A stretch of DNA of 9,500 nt from an uncultured bacterium. Its GTDB lineage: Bacteria > Pseudomonadota > Alphaproteobacteria > SP197. The DNA is taken from assembly GCA_938014945.1 (NCBI GenBank), contig CALLQH010000360.1, positions 1-9,500 on the forward strand, given 5' to 3'. A program made the position numbers and the translations under genes. The notes beneath the pieces were generated by a model. The model did no database searches, was not told the origin of the DNA, and worked only from the letters and a program-made list of their open reading frames with translations. This document shows, one piece after another, positions 1 to 6,215 of the stretch (position 1 is its first letter; the number at the start of each line of letters is the position of its first letter).

Positions 1-6
1 GGCAGG

Positions 7-948
7 ATGGACGGCTTCATCGCACGGCGCGACGTGCTCTCCTTCACCGAGGTGCGCAAGCTCTCGGAACGCTCCGACCTGCCGGGCCTGATCCAGCTCG
101 CCAGCCATCTCGGCGCGCTCTGCCTGACCGGTCTGCTGGTCTGGCTGGCGCTTCCCACCTGGTGGCTGCTGATCCCGGCCTGGCTGCTCCACGGCACCCT
201 GCTCAACTTCCTGTTCTGCCCGCTGCACGAGACGATCCACCGCACGCCCTTCCGCTCGAAGTGGCTCAACGATGTCGTCGCGAACTTCACCGGCTTCGTC
301 ATGCTGCTGCCGCCGGTCTATTTCCGCTACTTCCACTTCGACCATCACCGCTACACCCAGATCCCGGGCAAGGACCCGGAACTGGCCGAGCCCAAGCCTG
401 CCGGCTTCTGGTCCTGGGCCTGGTACATGACGGGGCTCAAGTCCTACTGGTGGGCCGAGACCGCCATGTTCGTGCGCCACGCCCTGGGGCGGGTCAACGC
501 GCCTTTCGTGCCGGAAGAGGGCAAGGCCGCGGTGATCCTGGAGGCGCGTATCTATCTTGCGCTCTACATCGCCGTCATCGCGGGCTCCATCGCTCTGGGC
601 ACCTGGGCGGCGGTGATCTGGTGGGCCGCCCCCATCGTGCTCGCCTCCTTCACCCTGCGCGCCTACCTGATGGCCGAGCACACCCTGCTGCCCCACACCG
701 ACGACATGCTGATCAACACGCGCACCACGCGCAGCAACGCGCTGGTGCGCTGGATGGCCTGGCAGATGCCCTATCACTGCGAGCATCACACCTTTCCCAC
801 CATCCCCTTCCATGCGCTGAAAGCCACCCACGGCCGCATCGCCGACCGCCTGGGCGCCACCAGCCCCGGCTATATCCATTTCACCGGAAAGCTGCTGAAA
901 AGCTTCCACGAAGCGCCCGCCGCCGCGCCGGAGTCCGCGCCCCGCTGA
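7..948 (+). CDS. Membrane fatty acid desaturase family protein
   Basis: This 313-residue protein belongs to the membrane di-iron fatty acid desaturase/hydroxylase superfamily (PF00487 type), which inserts double bonds or hydroxyls into lipid or other hydrophobic substrates using O2 and an electron donor. All three histidine boxes are visible: HETIH at residues 74-78, HFDHH at 110-114 and HCEHH at 257-261, with an additional AEHT at 223-226 that often contributes a further ligand. Hydrophobic stretches lie at about 33-73, 94-107 and 183-215, giving the usual inner-membrane topology with histidines on the cytoplasmic side. The first in-frame ATG after the window edge is used; the reading frame is open to position 1, so the true start could lie upstream. 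It precedes the M81 gene by 64 nt on the same strand. Substrate (acyl chain, carotenoid or small amine-linked chain) cannot be told from sequence. Family is secure, specificity unknown. Confidence 0.92.
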   Translation: MDGFIARRDVLSFTEVRKLSERSDLPGLIQLASHLGALCLTGLLVWLALPTWWLLIPAWLLHGTLLNFLFCPLHETIHRTPFRSKWLNDVVANFTGFVMLLPPVYFRYFHFDHHRYTQIPGKDPELAEPKPAGFWSWAWYMTGLKSYWWAETAMFVRHALGRVNAPFVPEEGKAAVILEARIYLALYIAVIAGSIALGTWAAVIWWAAPIVLASFTLRAYLMAEHTLLPHTDDMLINTRTTRSNALVRWMAWQMPYHCEHHTFPTIPFHALKATHGRIADRLGATSPGYIHFTGKLLKSFHEAPAAAPESAPR

Positions 949-1002
949 GGCGCTCAACTGGCGCCCCCGGCGGTTCCGTGGCACGGTCTCGTCCTTCCTT
1001 CT

Positions 1003-1006
1003 GGAG
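1003..1006 (+). promoter_or_regulatory. Ribosome binding site of the M81 gene
   Basis: GGAG lies six nucleotides before the ATG at 1013, a good Shine-Dalgarno spacing. It fixes the start of the M81 metallopeptidase and shows that this gene can be translated independently of the desaturase. Confidence 0.7.
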
Positions 1007-1012
1007 CCAGCG

Positions 1013-2506
1013 ATGACCTTCCGGGTGCTCACCGGCCAGTTCATGCATGAGACCAACACGTTCGCGGTGAAACCGACGGACGTGGCGGCCTTCGAACGCC
1101 TGTTCTGCTACCGCGGCGCCGAGGAAATCACAGCGCACCTCACCGGCACGAACTGCGAGACCGCGGGTTACATCGACGCCGCGGAAGCCCACGGCTGGGA
1201 CCTGACGCACACGGTCGCCTGTTTCGCCACGCCCTCGGGCCTGGTCACCGACGAGGCCTTCGACGAGCTGGGCGGCCTCATCCTCGACGGTCTGCGCGAA
1301 GGCGGTCCCTTCGACGGCATCGCACTGGCGCTGCACGGCGCCATGTCGACGCAGAGCTTCGAGGATGCCGAGACCGAGCTGCTGCGGCACATCCGCGCCA
1401 TCACCGGGCCGGAGGTGCCGATCTGCACCACCTTCGACCTGCACGCCAATGTCGGGCCGGATTTCGCGCCCCTTGCCGACATCGTCTGCAGCTACCGCAC
1501 CTATCCCCACATCGACATGCGCGTGCGCGCCCGGCGCGCGGGCGACCTGCTGCAGCAGGCCATGGCGGGCGCGGTGCGCCCGAAGCTCTACCACGCGCGC
1601 CGCCCCCTGCTGCGCGGCGCGGACGGCGGGCGTACCGACGCCGAACCCATGATCGGCCTGCTGGCGAAGTCCGACGCGATCATGGCGGCCGATCCGGGCG
1701 TGCTCGACATTTCGATCAACGCCGGCTTCGAACACGCCGACATCTTCGACATCGGCCCCAGCGTCATCGTCACCGGCGACGGTGAGGACGGGCGTTTCCA
1801 GGCCATCGCCGAAGACCTGATGGACGACATCTGGGCGACACGCGAGAAGGTGACCAACACCTATCTCACGACCGACGCCGCCGCAGAGATTGCCCGCTCC
1901 CACAACTGGAACGGCAAGCCTCTGGTCATCGCCGACTATGCCGACAATCCGGGCGCGGGCGCCTATGGCGATGCCACCAACCTGCTGCGCTCCATGCTGG
2001 CCGCGGGCCTGCAGGACGCCTGTTTCGGCCCCCTGCTCGATCCCGAATCCGCCGCCGACATGCACGATGCCGGTGTCGGTGCCAAGGGCACCTTCACCAT
2101 CGGCGGCAAGACCGACCCGCGCTTCGGCGGCGAACCCCTGCTGATCACCGGCGAGGTCATGGCCGTGACCGACGGCAGCTTCGTGTGCGACGGGCCGATG
2201 TGGGCCGGCATGAAAAAGAGCTTCGGGCCGACCGCCGTGCTGCGCAGCGGCGGTATCGACATCCTGATCGTCAGCCGCATCATGCAGATCACCGACCTGC
2301 AGCAGTTCCTGACCAACGGCATCGACCCCAGGAAGAAGCGCACCGTGGCGCTGAAGTCCATGCAGCACTTCCGGGCCGCCTACGAACCCATGGCCGATAC
2401 GGTCATCGTCTGCGATTCCGGCGCGCTCGCCTCGCCCGACCTGTCCCGCCTGCCCTTTACCAAGGTGCGGCGGCCGATCCACCCGCTCGATCCCGTCGTA
2501 TTGTAA
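1013..2506 (+). CDS. M81 family metallopeptidase (MlrC-like)
   Basis: This 497-residue protein matches the two-domain M81/MlrC family (N-terminal DUF1485-type domain, then the MlrC C-terminal domain). MlrC is the microcystin-pathway zinc peptidase that cleaves linearised microcystin fragments; most homologues have unknown substrates, probably small amide or peptide compounds. Visible landmarks are HETNTF at 12-17, Glu49, HGAM at 108-111, DLH at 142-144, YRTYPHID at 161-168, DNPGAG at 311-316, KSMQHFRAAYEPMA at 448-461 and RPIHPLD at 487-493. The Asp142/His144/His166 set has the D-x-H then +22 His spacing I recall for the MlrC zinc ligands, so an active metal site is likely. Length is close to the family norm (around 500-530). 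There is no signal peptide, so it is cytoplasmic. It lies 35 nt before the DmdA-like gene, probably in the same transcript. Microcystin degradation itself is not supported: no mlrA or mlrB homologue is present here. Confidence 0.92.
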   Translation: MTFRVLTGQFMHETNTFAVKPTDVAAFERLFCYRGAEEITAHLTGTNCETAGYIDAAEAHGWDLTHTVACFATPSGLVTDEAFDELGGLILDGLREGGPFDGIALALHGAMSTQSFEDAETELLRHIRAITGPEVPICTTFDLHANVGPDFAPLADIVCSYRTYPHIDMRVRARRAGDLLQQAMAGAVRPKLYHARRPLLRGADGGRTDAEPMIGLLAKSDAIMAADPGVLDISINAGFEHADIFDIGPSVIVTGDGEDGRFQAIAEDLMDDIWATREKVTNTYLTTDAAAEIARSHNWNGKPLVIADYADNPGAGAYGDATNLLRSMLAAGLQDACFGPLLDPESAADMHDAGVGAKGTFTIGGKTDPRFGGEPLLITGEVMAVTDGSFVCDGPMWAGMKKSFGPTAVLRSGGIDILIVSRIMQITDLQQFLTNGIDPRKKRTVALKSMQHFRAAYEPMADTVIVCDSGALASPDLSRLPFTKVRRPIHPLDPVVL

Positions 2507-2541
2507 CTGCTCCTCTTTCACTGAAACGGAAAACCGAACCC

Positions 2542-3684
2542 ATGCCCCTGTCCCAGATCGCCTTTGCCCCGCGCGTCCGCAAATCCCCCTTCTACGAGGC
2601 GACGCTGCGCCACGGTGCCAAGGCCTTCACGGTCTACAACCACATGGCCATGCCGCTGTGGTTCGAGGGGCCGCTGGCGGAATACTGGCGCCTGGTCGAG
2701 CATGTCACGATGTGGGATGTGGCCGCCGAGCGGCAGGTCGAGATCGAGGGGCCGGACGCCGCGCGCCTGACCCAGATGCTGACGCCGCGCGATATCGGCA
2801 ACCTGGAACCGGGCCAGTGCCGCTACGTCCTTATCACCGACGAGAACGGCGGCGTGATGAACGATCCCGTGTTGCTGAAGCTGTCGGAAACCAAGTTCTG
2901 GCTCTCGCTGGCCGACTCCGATGTTCTGCTCTTCGCCAAGGGTGTGGCCGCGGCCGGCGGCTACGATGTCGCCATCCGCGAGCCCGATGTCAGCCCCATG
3001 CAGGTGCAGGGCCCCAAGGCGGTCGATGTGATGGCCGATCTCTTCGGCGAGTGGATCGGCGACCTGCGCTATTTCCGCTTCCGCGAGACCGAGCTCGACG
3101 GCATTCCCGTCGTCGTCTCGCGCACCGGCTGGTCGAGCGAGCGCGGCTACGAGATCTTCCTGCGCGACGGGACCCGCGGCGACGAGCTGTGGGAGAAGGT
3201 CGCCACCGCCGGCAAGCCCTACAACATCGGGCCTGCTGCGCCCAACCAGATCCGCCGCATGGAAGGCGGCATGATCTCCTGGGGCACCGACTGCACCCTG
3301 GAGAACAACCCCTATGAGCTGGGCCTGGGTCGTCTGGTGAAGCTCGACGGCGGCTTCGATTTCGTCGGCAAGGCCGCCCTGGCGCGTATCGCGGAGGAAG
3401 GCGTCAAGCGCCGTCTCGTCGGCCTGTCGCTCGACGGCGCTCCGCTCAAGGGTTCCAACGAGGATTTCTGGCCGGTCATCGCAGGCGACCAGGCGGTCGG
3501 CCATGTCACCAGCGCCGTCCATTCGCCTCGCCTGGAGATGAACATGGCGATGGCCTTCATCGACCTGCCCCACGACGCAAAAGGTACGCGTCTGTCGGTT
3601 TCCACCGATCAGGGCTTCCGCGGCGCCAGCGTGGTCGACCTGCCGTTCTGGGATCCCGAGAAGGTCATCACGCGCAGCACATGA
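2542..3684 (+). CDS. DmdA-like GcvT-family tetrahydrofolate-dependent methyltransferase/demethylase
   Basis: The 380-residue product has the GcvT aminomethyltransferase fold (PF01571 domain about 25-270, C-terminal barrel about 287-370). It resembles the dimethylsulfoniopropionate demethylase DmdA more than housekeeping T-protein: KAFTVYNHMAMP at 27-38, WDVAAERQV at 58-66, GGVMNDPV at 103-110, SLADSDVLLF at 122-131, VSPMQVQGPKA at 150-160, FRFRE at 178-182, GYEIFL at 202-207 and RRMEGGMISWGTD at 238-250 all have counterparts in DmdA as I remember it. The NDP at 107-109 replaces the Asp-Asp of true GcvT, as in DmdA. The expected reaction is transfer of a methyl or one-carbon group from a small methylated substrate to tetrahydrofolate. 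DMSP is one candidate substrate, but DmdA-like paralogues without DMSP activity are common. The frame is open upstream into the M81 gene, but no start lies between; ATG 2542 matches the family N-terminus. It ends in an ATGA overlap with chaC. Glycine-cleavage partners gcvH and gcvP are absent from the window. Confidence 0.88.
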   Translation: MPLSQIAFAPRVRKSPFYEATLRHGAKAFTVYNHMAMPLWFEGPLAEYWRLVEHVTMWDVAAERQVEIEGPDAARLTQMLTPRDIGNLEPGQCRYVLITDENGGVMNDPVLLKLSETKFWLSLADSDVLLFAKGVAAAGGYDVAIREPDVSPMQVQGPKAVDVMADLFGEWIGDLRYFRFRETELDGIPVVVSRTGWSSERGYEIFLRDGTRGDELWEKVATAGKPYNIGPAAPNQIRRMEGGMISWGTDCTLENNPYELGLGRLVKLDGGFDFVGKAALARIAEEGVKRRLVGLSLDGAPLKGSNEDFWPVIAGDQAVGHVTSAVHSPRLEMNMAMAFIDLPHDAKGTRLSVSTDQGFRGASVVDLPFWDPEKVITRST

Positions 3685-4409
3685 GCGAGAAGTTCACCAT
3701 CAGCCGCGACCTGCTGGCCAGCGGCCAGCTTTCGCCCCACCTGCAGGCCGCCCAGGACAGCGGCCAGATCGTGCTGTGGAGCGACGAGCAGCGCGAGGCC
3801 AACCGCAAGGCGACACTGGCCGGCCACCCTGCGGGCGAGGACCTTTATGTCTTCGGCTTCGGCTCCCTGATGTGGAATCCGGCCTGCCATGTGAAGGAGA
3901 CGATCCCCGCCCTGGTGCGCGGCTGGCACCGCCGTTTCAACCTGTGGACGCCGCTGGGCCGGGGCACACCGGACCTGCCCGGCGTCATGCTGGGGCTGGA
4001 ACGGGGCGGTTCCTGCCGGGGCATGGCGCTGCGCATCGCCGCCGACAAGATCGACGAGGAAACCAACATCATCTGGCGCCGCGAGATGCTGGCCGGCGCG
4101 TACATCCCCACCTGGGTCACGGCGGATCTGGGCAACCGCGAGGTACGCTCGGTCACCTTCGTCATCAATCCGGAGTACGAGCGTTACGCCGGCCGGCTGG
4201 AGCAGGGCGTGCTGGTCCACCATCTGGCGCGCGCCGAGGGGCCCATGGGCGCCTGCATCGAGTACCTGGAAAAGACCGTGGATTCGCTCGACGCCATCGG
4301 CCATCGCCGCGGCCCCATGCACGACCTGCTGCGTGAGGCGCGCCAGGCGCGACACGCCTACCTGGGAAAACAGGACCAGGAGAAACCGGGCCAGCGTGAC
4401 GACGCCTGA
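3681..4409 (+). CDS. chaC: ChaC-like glutathione-specific gamma-glutamylcyclotransferase
   Basis: This 242-residue protein is a ChaC-type gamma-glutamylcyclotransferase, which splits cytosolic glutathione into 5-oxoproline and Cys-Gly. The glycine-rich substrate loop YVFGFGSLMWNP is at 56-67, followed by the ChaC hallmarks GWHRRFNLW at 81-89, GRGTPDLPG at 93-101, WRREMLAGAYIPTW at 132-145 and EGPMG at 186-190. Glu135 of the REM motif is the likely catalytic acid. There is a roughly 50-residue N-terminal extension before the core, similar to other proteobacterial ChaC proteins. No signal peptide is seen. The start overlaps the stop of the DmdA-like gene by 4 nt (ATGA), implying translational coupling and a shared function. 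Its presence beside three GFA-family genes makes glutathione a recurring theme of this locus. Family assignment is secure; the role (glutathione recycling, or removal of a gamma-glutamyl group from an adduct) is inference. Confidence 0.93.
   Translation: MSEKFTISRDLLASGQLSPHLQAAQDSGQIVLWSDEQREANRKATLAGHPAGEDLYVFGFGSLMWNPACHVKETIPALVRGWHRRFNLWTPLGRGTPDLPGVMLGLERGGSCRGMALRIAADKIDEETNIIWRREMLAGAYIPTWVTADLGNREVRSVTFVINPEYERYAGRLEQGVLVHHLARAEGPMGACIEYLEKTVDSLDAIGHRRGPMHDLLREARQARHAYLGKQDQEKPGQRDDA
4378..4382 (+). promoter_or_regulatory. Candidate ribosome binding site for the first EamA gene
   Basis: AGGAG inside the end of chaC lies 13 nt before the GTG at 4396. The spacing is longer than ideal, but no better motif serves another in-frame start. 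It supports the GTG at 4396 over the GTG at 4333, which would overlap chaC by 77 nt and add an arginine-rich tail unlike the family. Confidence 0.45.
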
Positions 4410-5292
4410 GCGGCGCGCCGATGCGCCCCTGCAGGCCATCCTGCTCATGGTGCTGGCCGTCGGCATCTGGGCAATGCACGACGCCGCGGCCAAGTGGTAT
4501 GCGGATTTCTACCCCGTCTTCGTCATCCTGTTCTGGCGCAGCCAGTTCGGCCTGATCCCCGTGCTGGCCCTGGCCCGCCGCATGGGCGGCATCCAGCCGA
4601 TCCCGCCGCGCCTGCGCGCGCTCTGCGTGCTGCGCGGCTCGCTGGGCTTCTGCGCCTTCTCCTGCTTCGTCTTTTCCCTGCCGATGATGCCGCTGGCCGA
4701 CGCGATCGCGGTGGGCATGTCCGCACCGATCTTCATCACCGCGGCTTCGGCCATCGTCCTGCGTGAACCCGTGGGCATCCACCGCTGGGGCGCGGTGCTG
4801 GTGGGCTTTGCTGCCGTGCTCTTCATCGTGCGCCCGGGCGGCCAGATCCCCATCGAGGCCGCAGGTCTGCTGATCGCCAGCAACCTCTTCTACACCGCGA
4901 GCATGATGATGACGCGGGTGCTCGGCCGTTCGGTCTCCACCGCCACCCTCAGCTTCTACACCGCACTCGCCTTCTGCTTCCTCAGCGCCGTGGGGGTGAG
5001 TTTCTTCTGGGTGACGCCGACCTGGACGGACCTTGCCATCTTCGCCGTGCTGGGCTGCATGGCGGGCCTGGCCCAGCTTGCCATGACGGCTGCCTTCCGC
5101 ATCGCCTCGCCCGCCGTCGTCGCGCCCTTCGAATACTCCGGCATGATCTGGGGCGCCCTGCTCGGCCTGCTGATCTGGAACGAGTGGCCCAGCCGCGACG
5201 TCGTGATCGGCGTCGCCGTCATCATCGCCAGCGGCCTTTACATCGTGCACCGGGAGCGGGTGCGCAGTCGCGGCACCCATGGCGCGGCCTGA
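4396..5292 (+). CDS. EamA/DMT-family transporter, copy 1
   Basis: This 298-residue inner-membrane protein is a drug/metabolite transporter with two EamA repeats (about 14-135 and 153-288), predicted to form ten transmembrane helices. Recognisable family features are the first helix ending in GIWAMHDAAAKW, the PLADAIAVGMSAP segment in helix 4, FIVRPGG at the end of the first repeat, and APFEYSGMIWGALLGLLIW in the second. Such proteins export or import amino acids, nucleotide-like or other small metabolites; the substrate cannot be assigned. The start is taken as GTG 4396, overlapping chaC by 14 nt; the next in-frame ATG (4447) would cut into the first helix. The next gene is a clear paralogue starting within its last 14 nt. 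The pair probably arose by tandem duplication and may work as two homodimers or as a heteromeric pair. Confidence 0.9.
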   Translation: MTTPERRADAPLQAILLMVLAVGIWAMHDAAAKWYADFYPVFVILFWRSQFGLIPVLALARRMGGIQPIPPRLRALCVLRGSLGFCAFSCFVFSLPMMPLADAIAVGMSAPIFITAASAIVLREPVGIHRWGAVLVGFAAVLFIVRPGGQIPIEAAGLLIASNLFYTASMMMTRVLGRSVSTATLSFYTALAFCFLSAVGVSFFWVTPTWTDLAIFAVLGCMAGLAQLAMTAAFRIASPAVVAPFEYSGMIWGALLGLLIWNEWPSRDVVIGVAVIIASGLYIVHRERVRSRGTHGAA

Positions 5293-6166
5293 CCTGCGCC
5301 AGGCCGGTCCGCTGGCCGGCGTGCTCTTCATGCTGGTGGCAACCGGCATGTGGACCGGCCACGACGCCGCAAGCAAGTGGCTGGCGGCGAGTTATCCCGT
5401 CCTGGTCGTGCTGTTCTGGCGCAATGTCTTCGCCCTGGTGCCTGCGGGTATCCTGGTCGCCACGCGCGGCGGCATCCAGAAGCTGCCGCCCCGTCTGCTG
5501 GTGTTGTGCTGGCTGCGCGGCTTCGGCGGCGCGCTCGCCTATGGCGCCTATGTCTTCGCCCTGCCGATGATCCCGCTTGCCGACGCCATTGCCGTGGGCA
5601 TGACCGGTCCGCTGATGATCCTGGTGCTCTCGGCCTGGCTGCTGAAGGAGCGGCTCGACCGCCAGCGCTGGATCGCCGTGCTGATCGGCTTTGCCGCCAC
5701 CCTGGTGATCGTGCGCCCGGACGGCGCCATGCCGCCCGTGGGTGCGGCCCTGCTGCTGGGCGGCACCATGCTCTATGCCTTCATGATGATCCTGACCCGC
5801 CGCCTGGGCGCGGTGGTCGAGGGACCGACGCTCAACCTGCACACGACGGCGGCCACCCTGGCGGTGATGGCGCTGGGCACGCCGATTGCCTGGGCCTGGC
5901 CGGCGGCGGGAGATCTGGCGCTCTTTCTGCTGGTCGGTGCGCTGACCGGGCTTGCCAACTTCTGCATGATCCAGGCCTTCCGCATCGCACCGGCCTCCAC
6001 CGTAGCGCCCTTCGAATACAGCTCCATCCTGTGGGCCATCCTGCTCGGCCTGCTGATCTGGGGCGACGTGCCGCGCTGGGATGTGGTCGGCGGCGCGGCC
6101 GTCATCATCGCCTGCGGCCTCTACATCCTGCACCGCGAACGCCGGGTAGGCGCGGGCGCGGTTTGA
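5279..6166 (+). CDS. EamA/DMT-family transporter, copy 2
   Basis: This 295-residue protein is the paralogue of the preceding transporter. The two align over their whole length without large gaps and share blocks such as HDAA[AS]KW, PLADAIAVGM, IVRP, AFRIA, VAPFEYS and ALLGLLIW or ILLGLLIW; by eye about half the residues are identical. It again shows two EamA repeats and about ten hydrophobic helices, and ends in a basic tail. ATG 5279 overlaps copy 1 by 14 nt, the same overlap length as between chaC and copy 1. Substrate is unknown. The 49-nt gap that follows contains the ribosome binding site of the amidase but no U-rich terminator, so transcription probably continues. Confidence 0.92.
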   Translation: MARPDLRQAGPLAGVLFMLVATGMWTGHDAASKWLAASYPVLVVLFWRNVFALVPAGILVATRGGIQKLPPRLLVLCWLRGFGGALAYGAYVFALPMIPLADAIAVGMTGPLMILVLSAWLLKERLDRQRWIAVLIGFAATLVIVRPDGAMPPVGAALLLGGTMLYAFMMILTRRLGAVVEGPTLNLHTTAATLAVMALGTPIAWAWPAAGDLALFLLVGALTGLANFCMIQAFRIAPASTVAPFEYSSILWAILLGLLIWGDVPRWDVVGGAAVIIACGLYILHRERRVGAGAV

Positions 6167-6202
6167 TCGCACCCTCCGGGCGCGCCATGATCGCGCGCCA
6201 GC

Positions 6203-6209
6203 AAGGGAG
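6203..6209 (+). promoter_or_regulatory. Ribosome binding site of the amidase gene
   Basis: AAGGGAG lies six nucleotides before ATG 6216. It is one of the strongest Shine-Dalgarno matches in the window and decides the amidase start; an earlier ATG at 6187 is in another frame. Confidence 0.75.
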
Positions 6210-6215
6210 CAGCCG

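Noticed and set aside
949..965. Short inverted repeat GGCGC/GCGCC just after the desaturase stop
   Set aside because: Only five pairs and no U tract follow, so it is not a supportable terminator; such repeats are common at this GC content.
1013..2506. Microcystin degradation locus (mlrC sense)
   Set aside because: Only the M81 protein is present; no mlrA, mlrB or mlrD homologue is in the window, and most M81 proteins have no link to microcystin.
881..2521. Long open frame on the - strand (546 codons) opposite the M81 gene
   Set aside because: It mirrors a clear conserved gene on the + strand. Its translation is a low-complexity Gly/Ala/His/Gln/Arg/Val-rich product with no family features, the usual antisense shadow in GC-rich DNA.
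2185..2541. Upstream extension of the DmdA-like frame into the M81 gene
   Set aside because: The frame is open, but the extra part is an out-of-frame translation of M81 coding sequence; the family N-terminus begins at ATG 2542.
6180..6198. Inverted repeat of GCGCG and CGCGC in the gap before the amidase
   Set aside because: It is a five-pair simple GC alternation without a U tract, and could be chance. It gives no evidence for termination or a protein-binding site.
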